Positions 50,618 to 59,064 of a DNA stretch of 64,000 nucleotides are shown here, one piece after another (within the stretch, counting starts at the first letter, position 1; each line of letters begins with the position of its first letter). Made by a program: the position numbers and the translations under genes. Under the pieces are notes generated by a model. The model was not told where the DNA came from. It did no database searches and saw nothing but the letters and a program-made list of their open reading frames with translations. The stretch is taken from positions 2,418,001 through 2,482,000 of the forward strand of contig NZ_CP149514.1 of assembly GCF_045291545.1 (NCBI RefSeq). The letters run 5' to 3'. This stretch comes from Gallaecimonas sp045291545 (GTDB lineage: Bacteria > Pseudomonadota > Gammaproteobacteria > Enterobacterales > Gallaecimonadaceae).

Positions 50618-51217
50618 ATGCTGCTGAGTTACACTCAGGGACTGCTGACGGCCATGGGCCTGATCATTGCCATTGGCGCCCAGAATGTTCTGGTGCTGAG
50701 CCAAGGACTGCAGCGTCAGCACCAGTGGCTGGTGGCAGCCGTCTGCACCTTTTTCGATCTGCTGTTTATTACGCTCGGGGTGTTAGGGCTGGCCGCCGTA
50801 CTCAATACACTGCCACTGCTGGTCACTGCCTTGCGCTGGTTGGGCGCCGCTTATCTGTTGTATCTAGCCTGGCAAGCAGCCAGGCGCTTACAGCGCCGGC
50901 AAAGTCTGCAAGCCATAACCCAGGGCCCCAGCAGCCGCCGGCAGATACTGACAGCTGCCCTGGCAGTCACCGTGCTCAACCCGCAGGTTCTGTTGGAAAC
51001 CGCTTTTATTATCGGCACCCTGGCTGACCAGCACGGGCCGCAACGCTGGTACTTTGCCGCTGGCGCCATGACCACCTCGGCACTGTGGTTTTTTGGCCTC
51101 TCGGCACTCGCCGCCTGGCTGGCACCGACGCTGGCCCGCCCCCGTATCTGGCAAGCGATTGACCTGTTCACCGCCGTATTGATGACCCTACTGGCACTGC
51201 AACTGCTACATCAGTAA
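50618..51217 (+). CDS. argO: LysE/ArgO family amino-acid exporter
   Basis: A 199-residue inner-membrane exporter of the LysE superfamily with about six helices. It has the family start TQGLLTAMGLIIAIGAQNVLVLSQGL, the central VTVLNPQVLLETAFIIGTLA and an even spread of hydrophobic segments. ArgO exports arginine (and lysine), controlled by ArgP. TTTGGAG precedes the ATG. Divergent argP supports the assignment. Confidence 0.9.
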   Translation: MLLSYTQGLLTAMGLIIAIGAQNVLVLSQGLQRQHQWLVAAVCTFFDLLFITLGVLGLAAVLNTLPLLVTALRWLGAAYLLYLAWQAARRLQRRQSLQAITQGPSSRRQILTAALAVTVLNPQVLLETAFIIGTLADQHGPQRWYFAAGAMTTSALWFFGLSALAAWLAPTLARPRIWQAIDLFTAVLMTLLALQLLHQ

Positions 51218-51263
51218 AGCGACGGCTGCTACACTGCGGGTTGATTTTCGAGGAACAGCACCG

Positions 51264-51485
51264 ATGATTGTGCCCTGGCAAACGCTGGACAACGCAACGC
51301 TCACCAATGTCATTGAGGCATTTGTGCTGCGTGAAGGAACCGATTACGGTGAACAGGAGGTGCCACTGGCCGAGAAAGTGGCACAGATACGTGACCAGTT
51401 ACAGCGCGGCGAGGTGATGCTGATGTGGTCAGAGCACCATGAAACGGTCAACATCGTAGCCAAGGATCAGATACCCCATGTCTAA
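51264..51485 (+). CDS. yheU: YheU family protein
   Basis: A 73-residue acidic protein of the YheU family, recognisable by IVPWQTLDNATLTNVIEAFVLREGTDYG and the VAQIRDQLQRGEVMLMWSE block. Function unknown. Its last codons overlap the start of prkB by eight bases, and in E. coli yheU also precedes prkB. It begins a run of four overlapping genes (yheU, prkB, nudix, elaA). Confidence 0.92.
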   Translation: MIVPWQTLDNATLTNVIEAFVLREGTDYGEQEVPLAEKVAQIRDQLQRGEVMLMWSEHHETVNIVAKDQIPHV

Positions 51486-52344
51486 GCGTCATCCCGTGAT
51501 CGCCGTAACCGGCTCCAGTGGTGCCGGCACCACCACCACCAGCCTGGCCTTTCAGCATATCTTCGCCGCCGAAGGTGTAAAGGCGGCCTTTGTCAACGGT
51601 GATGCCTTTCATCGCTACACCCGCCAGGAAATGCAGGCTGCCGTGCGTAAAGCCATGGAAGAAGGGCGGGACATCAGCCACTTTGGTGAAGAAACCAATG
51701 ACCTGCCACGGCTCGAGGCACTCTTTGCCCAGTATGGCAAACACGGCACTGGCGAAACCCGCCAGTATCTGCACAGTTTTGACGAAGCGGTGCCGCACAA
51801 CCAGTTACCCGGTACCTTCACGCCTTGGCAGCCACTTCCCGAGAACACCGATCTGCTGTTCTATGAGGGGTTACACGGCGCCGTTAAAACCGATCAGGTG
51901 GACGTTGCTCAGCATGCCGACTTACTGATTGGCATGGTACCTATCGTCAACCTCGAGTGGATCCAGAAAATCATTCGCGATACCGAGGAACGGGGCCATA
52001 GCCGCGACAAAGTGCGCCAGTCTATCGTGCGTTCCATGGATGATTATTTTAATTTCATCACCCCACAGTTTTCTCGCACCCACATCAACTTTCAGCGGGT
52101 GCCTATGGTCGATACCTCCAACCCTTTTTCCGCCAAGGGCATTCCCACCGCCGACGAGACCCTGGTAGTAGTGCGTTTTCGCGACATGCCGCAAATGGAC
52201 TTCCCCTACCTGTTGCAGATGATCCATGGCAGTTTTATTTCCCGGATGAATACCCTTGTGGTACCTGGTGGCAAAATGGGCCTGGCGATGGAGCTGATCC
52301 TGCGGCCACTGGTCAGAAAGCTGCTGGAAGCCCGCCATGGCTGA
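51478..52344 (+). CDS. prkB: Phosphoribulokinase-family protein PrkB
   Basis: A 288-residue P-loop kinase of the PrkB type found in non-autotrophic gammaproteobacteria. Walker A is GSSGAGTTT (12-20), unusual in lacking the standard Lys (GxxGxGTTT in place of GxxGxGKT/S); this TTT form is normal in phosphoribulokinase. Other family blocks are FYEGLHGAVKTDQVDV and NLEWIQKIIRDTEERGHSRDKV. The true substrate is not established. The gene overlaps yheU and the next gene by eight bases each. Confidence 0.9.
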   Translation: MSKRHPVIAVTGSSGAGTTTTSLAFQHIFAAEGVKAAFVNGDAFHRYTRQEMQAAVRKAMEEGRDISHFGEETNDLPRLEALFAQYGKHGTGETRQYLHSFDEAVPHNQLPGTFTPWQPLPENTDLLFYEGLHGAVKTDQVDVAQHADLLIGMVPIVNLEWIQKIIRDTEERGHSRDKVRQSIVRSMDDYFNFITPQFSRTHINFQRVPMVDTSNPFSAKGIPTADETLVVVRFRDMPQMDFPYLLQMIHGSFISRMNTLVVPGGKMGLAMELILRPLVRKLLEARHG

Positions 52345-52834
52345 AGAGTGGATGGTGGCCGTGGATGAGCGTGATCAGCCGCTGGCCAAACTCCCCCGGC
52401 GCGAATTTGCCTTTGGCCAGCAGATCCATCGCTCTACTTTCGTTTTTGTCGTCGATAACCAGCAACGCCTTTGTGTACAACTGCGCGCCAGCCACAAGGG
52501 GTATTGCCCAGGCTACCGGGATTTGGCTGCCGGTGGCGTGGTCGCCTGGAATGAATCTTATCAGCACAGTGCCCAACGGGAACTGCGCGAAGAGCTGGGG
52601 TTGGCAACAACACTGACACTACTGGGTCATTGTTTCCACCAAAGCCCCGGCAACCGCAGCATGGCACGCATTTATGGCTGCCGCCATAACGGCCCGGCGG
52701 CGCCTCAGGACGGTGAAGTGGTTGCCGTTGAGTGGCTGCCGCTCCGTTTGGTGCTGAACAGCCCCGGCGCTCCCTTTACTCCTGACTCGCTGGAAGCTTT
52801 CCTGCGTGTACAACATCGATTGAAATATTTATGA
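52337..52834 (+). CDS. Nudix hydrolase (YfcD-like)
   Basis: A 165-residue Nudix protein. The Nudix box fits the consensus GX5EX7REUXEEXGU as GGVVAWNES...RELREELGL. The N-terminal block MVAVDERDQPLAKLPRREFA and HRSTFVFVVDNQQRLCVQLR are of the YfcD/isopentenyl-diphosphate-isomerase-like group. It probably hydrolyses a nucleotide-linked or phosphorylated compound; the substrate is unknown. It overlaps prkB by eight bases and elaA by four, so it is co-transcribed. Confidence 0.87.
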   Translation: MAEEWMVAVDERDQPLAKLPRREFAFGQQIHRSTFVFVVDNQQRLCVQLRASHKGYCPGYRDLAAGGVVAWNESYQHSAQRELREELGLATTLTLLGHCFHQSPGNRSMARIYGCRHNGPAAPQDGEVVAVEWLPLRLVLNSPGAPFTPDSLEAFLRVQHRLKYL

Positions 52835-53283
52835 ATTGGCAACTTCTGCATCACAGTGAACTGACCGTCAGCAGCCTCTACGCCGTACTGGCCCTGCGCA
52901 CTGCCGTCTTTGTGGTTGAACAGCAATGCCCTTATCAGGAAGTCGATGGCGCCGATCTGCAAGGCGACACCTGGCACCTGCTGGGCTGGGAGAATGGACA
53001 GTTACTGGCGTATCTGCGGGTGCTCGACCCGGCTTTACATAACGGCCGGGTTGTCATTGGCCGTGTGGTCAGCGCCGCCGCAGCCCGAGACCGTCAGCTC
53101 GGTCATGTCCTGATGAAAGCCGCACTGAACTTTATTGACCAACGCTGGCCAGGCTACCCGGTTAAGCTGGGTGCGCAAGCACACCTGCAGGGGTTTTATC
53201 GCCAGCATGGCTTTCACGCCATTGGTGAACCTTACCTGGAAGACGATATTCCCCATATCGATATGCTACGACAACCAGGCTGA
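52831..53283 (+). CDS. elaA: ElaA-family GNAT acetyltransferase
   Basis: A 150-residue GCN5-related N-acetyltransferase of the ElaA type: LYAVLALRTAVFVVEQQCPYQEVDGADLQ is the family N-terminal signature, IGRVVSAAAARDRQLGHVLM is the acetyl-CoA-binding region and YRQHGFHAIGEPYLEDDIPHIDM is typical of the C terminus. Substrate unknown. It starts inside the end of the Nudix gene (ATGA), so it is translationally coupled. It ends the yheU-prkB-nudix-elaA run. Confidence 0.92.
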   Translation: MNWQLLHHSELTVSSLYAVLALRTAVFVVEQQCPYQEVDGADLQGDTWHLLGWENGQLLAYLRVLDPALHNGRVVIGRVVSAAAARDRQLGHVLMKAALNFIDQRWPGYPVKLGAQAHLQGFYRQHGFHAIGEPYLEDDIPHIDMLRQPG

Positions 53284-53506
53284 GACAGTCGTCACATTTC
53301 CATAAGAAAGTACCCTGTCGGTAACTTTCTGGAAACTTACTTGTGTCATCCTCTCCCGCTCTGTGATGAAAAGCAAAACACTTAAAATCAAAAACTTACA
53401 AGATTAGTAAGCGCACGCTAACCTATGGCCCGGCTTGCCGTCCTTAAGAAAGCGTTAATCCTCTGCGCCTAGCGTGCAGGCTTGCGTTTATGGGGAAGCG
53501 GCAGTA

Positions 53507-54595
53507 GTGAGTATTCGCACCAAGTTACGACAATTTGATAAAAAACGACGCCAAAAAAGTCGCCAGCTGGAAGGTTGGCTCCTCAAACAGTTGGCCCGTT
53601 TTTCTGATATCGAAACAGCCTTGGTAAACCATGACGAGGTGAAACGCATTCTGGTGGTCCGTACCAACAAGCGCATCGGTAACATGCTGTTTCTCATACC
53701 CTTTTTACGGCAAGTCAAAGCCAGCTATCCCCAGGCCGAAGTGGACTTGTTACTGAGCACACCTTGGCAGGTGAAACTCTTGGCCGGGCTGGGCATAAGC
53801 AACTGCTACCATGCCCCCCTTGACCGCCGTGGCATACCGACGCTACTGCGTAACCTCAAAGCCATGCGTCAGCGTCGTTATGATCTGCTACTGATGCCAT
53901 ACAGTTCATCAACGGACACTTTCCTCAGTGCCTTCATCCATGCCCGCAATAAGATGGCCCGCGCTTTCGGTGAACGCCATCAGGTGTTTCAGCACTCAAT
54001 CACGCCGCCACCACGGCGCTGCCATGCCGCTATGGCTTCTCTGGTGCTATTACCAGGGCAGCCACAGCAGGCTGACCATCACTTGGCACTGACCGAGATA
54101 GAGCGCGACAACGCCCAACAGGCGGCCACGGCACTGCGGGCTGAGGGCAAAAAAACACTGGCGTTTTTCCGGGGTGCACGGGGCGAAAAGCAGTTATCAG
54201 ATGATTATTGGCAGACTTTACTGAGCCAGGTGGAGCAAAACAGTGACGCCGCGATTCAATGGGTGGAAATCCTCAGCCCGGACATTGCTGCGCCGCTACG
54301 AGCAGATACCCAGACCTACCAATGTGCTGATTTTCGGCAGTTGGGGGCCACCCTGGCCGCACTGGATGGCTTTATTTGCTGTGATACCGGCCCATTGCAC
54401 CTGGCCGATGCGGCCGGGGCCCGTTGCTATGGCCTGTTCAGCCACACCGACCCACTGATTTTCGGTTGTATTGGTAAACACTGCTTGAACCTGGCTGTTG
54501 ATGAACAGGCAGGTTACGCCATCGCCCAAGACCTAAACGAGCAGCTAACCGACTCAGCTCGGCACCTACAGGGCAGTGCCGCCGTCAGCGCCTGA
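53507..54595 (+). CDS. Glycosyltransferase family 9 protein (heptosyltransferase-like)
   Basis: A 362-residue GT9 protein, the family of ADP-heptose LPS heptosyltransferases. Seen are ILVVRTNKRIGNMLFLIPFLRQVKASYPQAE (N-terminal Rossmann strand and helix), then a Rossmann-like GEKQLSDDYWQTLLSQVEQN, and the C-terminal nucleotide-sugar site FICCDTGPLHLADAAGARCYGLF with the D-T/S-G-P motif. The start is taken at a GTG with GGGGAAG upstream; another GTG 11 codons earlier lacks a ribosome site. A basic N-terminal arm (KKRRQKSRQ) precedes the fold. It is not beside other LPS genes, so the acceptor is unknown. Confidence 0.78.
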   Translation: MSIRTKLRQFDKKRRQKSRQLEGWLLKQLARFSDIETALVNHDEVKRILVVRTNKRIGNMLFLIPFLRQVKASYPQAEVDLLLSTPWQVKLLAGLGISNCYHAPLDRRGIPTLLRNLKAMRQRRYDLLLMPYSSSTDTFLSAFIHARNKMARAFGERHQVFQHSITPPPRRCHAAMASLVLLPGQPQQADHHLALTEIERDNAQQAATALRAEGKKTLAFFRGARGEKQLSDDYWQTLLSQVEQNSDAAIQWVEILSPDIAAPLRADTQTYQCADFRQLGATLAALDGFICCDTGPLHLADAAGARCYGLFSHTDPLIFGCIGKHCLNLAVDEQAGYAIAQDLNEQLTDSARHLQGSAAVSA

Positions 54596-54607
54596 GCCCA
54601 ACGCCAG

Positions 54608-54949
54608 TCAGTAGCTTTGCAGACCCGCACTGTCATGCTCAGCCAGGGCAAAGACCTCATCAGTGGTAAAATCCACCCGGCCGGCAAACAGTGCACGTCC
54701 CAGTTGCCGCCGACTGTTGTCCCAAGTACTAAGTGGTTCGCCGGTAATACGGATAAAATCCGAACGGGAGCAAAACAGCGCATAAGCCAAAAAGCGATGG
54801 TTGGGTAATTTCCCCAAGCCTTTTTTCAGAGCCCAGTCAACTTGCGCAGGAGTGTAATAAGGTAAGCGGCCAAACTGCTTGGCCAGGTAGGCAGGTGTGG
54901 CACGCAGCAATCGACGTGCCCGCATGGACTGGAAAACATCCCTCAACAT
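54608..54949 (-). CDS. Conserved hypothetical protein, function unknown
   Basis: A 113-residue basic protein with no signal peptide or membrane span. Features are RARRLLRATPAYLAKQFGRLPYYT, QVDWALKKGLGKLPNHRFLAYALFCS and FIRITGEPLSTWDNSRRQLG. I do not recognise the family, but the mix of conserved-looking aromatic and charged blocks, the AAGGA seven bases upstream of the ATG, and an uninterrupted frame argue that it is a real gene. It is convergent with the GT9 gene with only 12 bases between them. Confidence 0.68.
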   Translation of the reverse strand: MLRDVFQSMRARRLLRATPAYLAKQFGRLPYYTPAQVDWALKKGLGKLPNHRFLAYALFCSRSDFIRITGEPLSTWDNSRRQLGRALFAGRVDFTTDEVFALAEHDSAGLQSY

Positions 54950-54973
54950 AACAACGTCCTTGTGGTTGTGACA

Positions 54974-55147
54974 TTAAACCTTACGGCCCGGCCCTGCGAA
55001 GAACCAGATGATCAACCCCAGTAGAGGGAGGATCAGGATCAACAGGATCCACGCCAGCTTGGCAATAGGTGTAGCCGTACTTTTTAGCACCTGAATAATG
55101 GCGTAAAGACAACCGATCAGTAAGATCAGCCCTATCAGGGTTTTCAT
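54974..55147 (-). CDS. PLDc_N-type small membrane protein
   Basis: A 57-residue protein with two hydrophobic segments (LIGLILLIGCLYAIIQVLKS and LAWILLILILPLLGLIIWFFAG) and the C-terminal GPGRKV. The pattern 'lAWillilllpllGlilyfl.GpgrK' is that of the phospholipase D N-terminal membrane domain, here alone, as in many bacterial small proteins. Function unknown. AAAGGAA lies upstream of the chosen ATG. Confidence 0.8.
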   Translation of the reverse strand: MKTLIGLILLIGCLYAIIQVLKSTATPIAKLAWILLILILPLLGLIIWFFAGPGRKV

Positions 55148-55224
55148 GCGTATTTCCTTTAATTCCTGCCGACCAGTGTAGACCAGTATCCGCCACTGGC
55201 GACTTTTTAACGGCAATGAACGAA

Positions 55225-55250
55225 ACAAGCCCCGCCGCAGCGGGGCTTGT
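55225..55250 (-). terminator. Hairpin terminator after acnA
   Basis: ACAAGCCCCGC and GCGGGGCTTGT form an 11-bp perfect stem around CGCA, four bases from the acnA stop. The U-run on the minus strand is short (TTTC), so it may be partly Rho-assisted. Confidence 0.7.
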
Positions 55251-55253
55251 TGC

Positions 55254-57917
55254 TCAGTTGGCGATCATCGCTCGCAACACATGATGCAAGATGCCACCGC
55301 TTTTCAGGTAAGCCAGCTCATTGCCGGTATCCACCCGAGCCAGTACTTCCTGCTCAGTGGTTTCACCGTTCGCCCGCGTAATGCGCAGTGTCAGTTTGGC
55401 ATGGGGTTTCAATGACGCCAGCCCCAACAGGCTGATGGTTTCATCACCGGTGATAGCCAAGCTGTCTTTACTGACCCCTTGTGGCAGTTGTACCGGTAAC
55501 ACGCCCATACCGATCAGGTTAGAACGGTGGATGCGCTCGAAGCTTTCTGCCACAACGGCACTGACCCCAAGCAGACGGGTCCCCTTGGCAGCCCAGTCAC
55601 GGCTGGAGCCGGTACCGTATTCTTTACCGGCGATCACCACCAGTGGCGTTTGCTCAGTCTGATAGCGCATCGCCGCATCGTAGATAGACATCTGCTCACC
55701 GGACGGTACATGGCGGGTGTAACCACCTTCCACCCCGTCAAGCATCTGGTTCTTGATACGGATGTTGGCAAAGGTACCGCGCATCATCACTTCATGGTTA
55801 CCGCGCCGTGATCCGTAGGAGTTAAAGTCCTTCGGAGCCACGCCGTGTTCCTGCAGGTACTGGCCTGCTGGGCTGTCCGCTTTGATATTGCCAGCCGGCG
55901 AAATGTGGTCCGTGGTAATGGAGTCACCAAACAGCGCCAGAATATGGGCCCCTTCAATGTCTTCTAGCGGCTTGAGCGGCTTGTTGATTTCGTCAAAGAA
56001 AGGCGGATGCTGCACATAGGTGGAGTCACTGTTCCAGTGATAGGTTTTACCCTCTGCCACCTTGATTGCTCGCCAGTCGTCATCACCTTTAAAGACTTCC
56101 CCATATTCCTTGTGGAACATGCCCTCGTCGACCAGTTTTACAACCTGCTGCACTTCTTCACTGCTTGGCCAAATGTCTTTGAGGTAGACCGGGTTCCCTG
56201 CCATGTCTTCGCCCAGCGGCTCCTTATGCAGGTCAATGCGGGTAGTTCCCGCCAGCGCATAGGCAACCACCAGCGGCGGTGACGCTAGCCAGTTGGCTTT
56301 AACCAGCGGATGGACACGGCCTTCAAAGTTACGGTTACCGGACAGCACCGAACTGACCGTCAAGTCACCCTCTTCAATGGCTTTACCGATAGCATCAGGC
56401 AAGGGGCCGGAGTTACCGATACAAGTAGTACACCCGTAGCCAACCAAGTTAAAGCCGAGGTTATCGAGCGGTTCTTGCAGACCAGCTTTAGCCAGGTAAT
56501 CGGTAACCACTTTCGAGCCGGGCGCCAGTGAGGATTTGACCCAGGGCTTACGCTTGAGCCCTTTTTCCACGGCCTTTTTCGCTACCAGGCCAGCGGCCAT
56601 CATGACGCTGGGGTTGGAAGTATTGGTACAACTGGTGATGGCGGCAATGACCACATCACCATGACACAGCTGAAACCCTTCACCCTGCACCGGCACTCGC
56701 TGCTCTTTATCGGCACCGCTAAGGTCGAGCAGTTCATCAATGGCTTTACCCAACGCCGGCATGGCCACCCGATCCTGTGGCCGTTTTGGCCCCGCCAGAC
56801 TGGCGACCACATCGCCCAGATCCAGCTCCAGGGTATCGGTGTAGATTGGCTCTGGGGCGGCGGAATCACGCCAGAAGCCGTTTTCACGGGCGTAGCTTTC
56901 CGCCAGTTTAATGGTGTGTTCGTCGCGGCCCGACAAACGCATGTAACGCAGGGTTTCCCCGTCAATGGGGAAGAAGCCACAGGTGGCACCATATTCCGGT
57001 GCCATATTGGCAATAGTGGCGCGATCCGCCAGCGGCAGATCGTCCAGGCCGGGGCCGTAAAACTCAACAAACTTACCAACCACGCCCTTTTGTCGCAGCA
57101 TCTGCGTAACCGTCAGCACCAGGTCAGTGGCGGTCATCCCTTCCTTGAGCTTGCCGGTCAGGCGAAAACCGATAACTTCCGGGATCAGCATGGAAATCGG
57201 CTGGCCCAGCATGGCCGCTTCCGCTTCAATGCCGCCCACACCCCAGCCCAGCACGCCCAGGCCATTGATCATGGTGGTATGGGAGTCAGTGCCAACCAAG
57301 GTATCCGGGTAAGCCAGACCGTCCTGGCTCCACACCCCTTTACCCAAATATTCAAGGTTGACCTGGTGGCAAATCCCGGTGCCCGGTGGCACCACCCGGA
57401 AGTTATCAAAAGCCTGCTGACCCCAACGCAGGAACTGGTAACGCTCGGCGTTACGTTCCATCTCAATACGTACGTTTTCAGCAAAGGCTTCAGGACTGGC
57501 AAATTTGTCCACCATCACCGAGTGGTCTATCACCAGATCCACCGCCGACAGCGGGTTAATACGTTGCGGATCGCCACCAGCCTTAGCCATGGCATCACGC
57601 ATCGCCGCCAGATCAACGACCGCCGGTACACCGGTGAAATCCTGCATCAATACCCGTGCCGGGCGATACTGAATTTCGCGATCAGAGCGCTTGGCTTTTA
57701 GCCAGTCCACCAGCGCGTGAATATCTTCTTTACTGACCGTATCGTTGTCTTCAAAGCGCAGCAGGTTTTCCAGCAGCACTTTTAAGGAGAAAGGTAATCG
57801 GGAAATGTCGCCTAATTCAGAGACGGCATCGAGGCTGTAGTAGTGATAGTGCTTACCATCCACGTCCAGACGTTTGCGGGCATGGAAGCTATCCAATGAG
57901 GATTCGGGGGTACTCAC
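55254..57917 (-). CDS. acnA: Aconitate hydratase A
   Basis: TCA-cycle [4Fe-4S] enzyme that interconverts citrate and isocitrate. The 887 residues fit AcnA (891 in E. coli). The cluster cysteines are in ITSCTNTSNP and GCTTCIGNSGPLP; the C-terminal swivel domain holds EYGTGSSRDWAAKGT. Translation starts at GTG, confirmed by AAGGAG seven bases upstream; the only nearby ATG (TTGTGA) runs straight into a stop. The gene is monocistronic, between the PLDc_N gene and the cio operon terminator. The iron-regulatory-protein-like AcnA type is the stress-stable form in E. coli. Confidence 0.96.
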   Translation of the reverse strand: MSTPESSLDSFHARKRLDVDGKHYHYYSLDAVSELGDISRLPFSLKVLLENLLRFEDNDTVSKEDIHALVDWLKAKRSDREIQYRPARVLMQDFTGVPAVVDLAAMRDAMAKAGGDPQRINPLSAVDLVIDHSVMVDKFASPEAFAENVRIEMERNAERYQFLRWGQQAFDNFRVVPPGTGICHQVNLEYLGKGVWSQDGLAYPDTLVGTDSHTTMINGLGVLGWGVGGIEAEAAMLGQPISMLIPEVIGFRLTGKLKEGMTATDLVLTVTQMLRQKGVVGKFVEFYGPGLDDLPLADRATIANMAPEYGATCGFFPIDGETLRYMRLSGRDEHTIKLAESYARENGFWRDSAAPEPIYTDTLELDLGDVVASLAGPKRPQDRVAMPALGKAIDELLDLSGADKEQRVPVQGEGFQLCHGDVVIAAITSCTNTSNPSVMMAAGLVAKKAVEKGLKRKPWVKSSLAPGSKVVTDYLAKAGLQEPLDNLGFNLVGYGCTTCIGNSGPLPDAIGKAIEEGDLTVSSVLSGNRNFEGRVHPLVKANWLASPPLVVAYALAGTTRIDLHKEPLGEDMAGNPVYLKDIWPSSEEVQQVVKLVDEGMFHKEYGEVFKGDDDWRAIKVAEGKTYHWNSDSTYVQHPPFFDEINKPLKPLEDIEGAHILALFGDSITTDHISPAGNIKADSPAGQYLQEHGVAPKDFNSYGSRRGNHEVMMRGTFANIRIKNQMLDGVEGGYTRHVPSGEQMSIYDAAMRYQTEQTPLVVIAGKEYGTGSSRDWAAKGTRLLGVSAVVAESFERIHRSNLIGMGVLPVQLPQGVSKDSLAITGDETISLLGLASLKPHAKLTLRITRANGETTEQEVLARVDTGNELAYLKSGGILHHVLRAMIAN

Positions 57918-57975
57918 AACATGGCTCCTTGACGCTTTTTTATCCTCTTTTCATGCTAGCACTTCCTGAACAATG

Positions 57976-57998
57976 AAAAAACCGGGCATATGCCCGGT
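57976..57998 (-). terminator. Rho-independent terminator of the cio operon
   Basis: ACCGGGC and GCCCGGT pair around ATAT, within an 18-bp perfect palindrome, and on the minus strand are followed by TTTTTTC. It ends 21 bases beyond the DUF2474-like gene stop. Confidence 0.85.
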
Positions 57999-58018
57999 CG
58001 TTCATCGAATATTCCGAA

Positions 58019-58111
58019 TCAGTGCAGTAGCCAGCGTAAGCCAAACGCCACCACGCTGAGGGTTGCCAGGCCACCCAAATACAGCCCGGCAAACCATAAT
58101 GCCTTTTTCAT
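58019..58111 (-). CDS. DUF2474-like small oxidase-associated membrane protein
   Basis: A 30-residue protein of one hydrophobic helix: MKKALWFAGLYLGGLATLSV then VAFGLRWLLH. The start overlaps the cioB stop as TGATG and GGAGGG lies upstream, so it is almost certainly translated. The W-F-x-G-x-x-x-G-G layout and position at the end of a cioAB-type operon match DUF2474, the small proteins found there; it is comparable in place and size to CydX but not similar to the CydX sequence (MWYF...). It may stabilise the oxidase. Confidence 0.78.
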   Translation of the reverse strand: MKKALWFAGLYLGGLATLSVVAFGLRWLLH

Positions 58112-59064
58112 CAGTAGCCCTCCTCAAAATCATCCACCTTGCCGCGAAAGACCCGATAACCCCAGAGGGTGTAGCCGAGGATCACCGGTACAAAAATCAG
58201 TACCCCCGGTAGCATGAAGGTCAGACTCTGAGTCGGGGCCGCCGCCTCAAAGAGGTTCAGACGCCCCGGCACCAGCTGCGGGAACAGCCCCACCACCAAG
58301 CCTGCAAACCCCATTACGAACAAGCCGATGGTACAGAAGAACGGCAATACGTCAGAACGTTTCAGACCCTGCCAAAGCACAACAGCGATCGCGGCAGTCA
58401 GCAGCGGGATCGGCCACAGCCAGCCGATATTGGCGAGCCAACGTTGCTCTACCGACGGCACTGCCAGCAGGTTCCAGACACTTACCGCAGCCATCGCTAC
58501 CATAACCGCCAATAACAACGGTTTACTGACAGCGCGGGCGCGGGCCTGCAGCTCACCACTGGTTTTGACCACCAAATAAGTGGCGCCCAGCAGGGCATAA
58601 CCGGCCATCACGGCAAAAGCGGTGAGCACACTGAAGGGGGTCAGCAAATGCTCACCACCGCTTTGCACCAGGCTGCCCAGCATCAGCCCCTGACTGAACG
58701 CCGCTACCGACGAGCCCAGGCCAAACGCCAGATCCCACCAGCGCCTGGAGCTGTGCGCTTTAAAGCGGTATTCAAAAGCAATACCCCGGAAAATCAGCGC
58801 CACCAGCATCAGGATGATGGGCAGATAGAGGGTGGGCAGTAAGGTGGCGTAGGCAGCCGGGAAGGCCCCCATCAGGATCACGCCGCCAAACACCAGCCAG
58901 GTTTCGTTCCCGTCCCAGACATGGGATACCGAGCGCATCATCATGTCACGGTCAGCCTGTGCTGGCAGTACCGGAAATAAAATTCCCAGGCCCAAATCGA
59001 AGCCATCAAGTACCACGTACATCAGGATGGCAAAGCCCAGCAACAGGAAATAAAACAGTTCCAT
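58111..59064 (-). CDS. cioB: Cytochrome bd-type (cyanide-insensitive) quinol oxidase subunit II
   Basis: A 317-residue integral membrane subunit of a bd-type oxidase, with about eight to nine helices. It opens with MELFYFLLLGFAILMYVVLDGFDLGLG, a CydB signature, followed by VSHVWDGNETWLVFGGV and FRGIAFEYRFKA. Shorter than E. coli CydB (379), as is common for the Cio branch. It starts within the cioA stop codon (TGATG) and ends within the start of the small DUF2474-like gene, a chain of one-base overlaps suggesting tight stoichiometric coupling. Confidence 0.9.
   Translation of the reverse strand: MELFYFLLLGFAILMYVVLDGFDLGLGILFPVLPAQADRDMMMRSVSHVWDGNETWLVFGGVILMGAFPAAYATLLPTLYLPIILMLVALIFRGIAFEYRFKAHSSRRWWDLAFGLGSSVAAFSQGLMLGSLVQSGGEHLLTPFSVLTAFAVMAGYALLGATYLVVKTSGELQARARAVSKPLLLAVMVAMAAVSVWNLLAVPSVEQRWLANIGWLWPIPLLTAAIAVVLWQGLKRSDVLPFFCTIGLFVMGFAGLVVGLFPQLVPGRLNLFEAAAPTQSLTFMLPGVLIFVPVILGYTLWGYRVFRGKVDDFEEGY

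Noticed and set aside
53284..53506. AT-richer 223-base gap before the GT9 gene, with GAAAGT...ACTTTC and CTTAC...GTAAG imperfect repeats
   Set aside because: The first repeat has a bulge and no U-run, the second is short; no coding frame or RNA gene could be supported. It probably holds the GT9 promoter.
56661..57701. 346-codon open frame antisense to acnA
   Set aside because: A shadow of a highly conserved gene; no start site of quality and no family resemblance.
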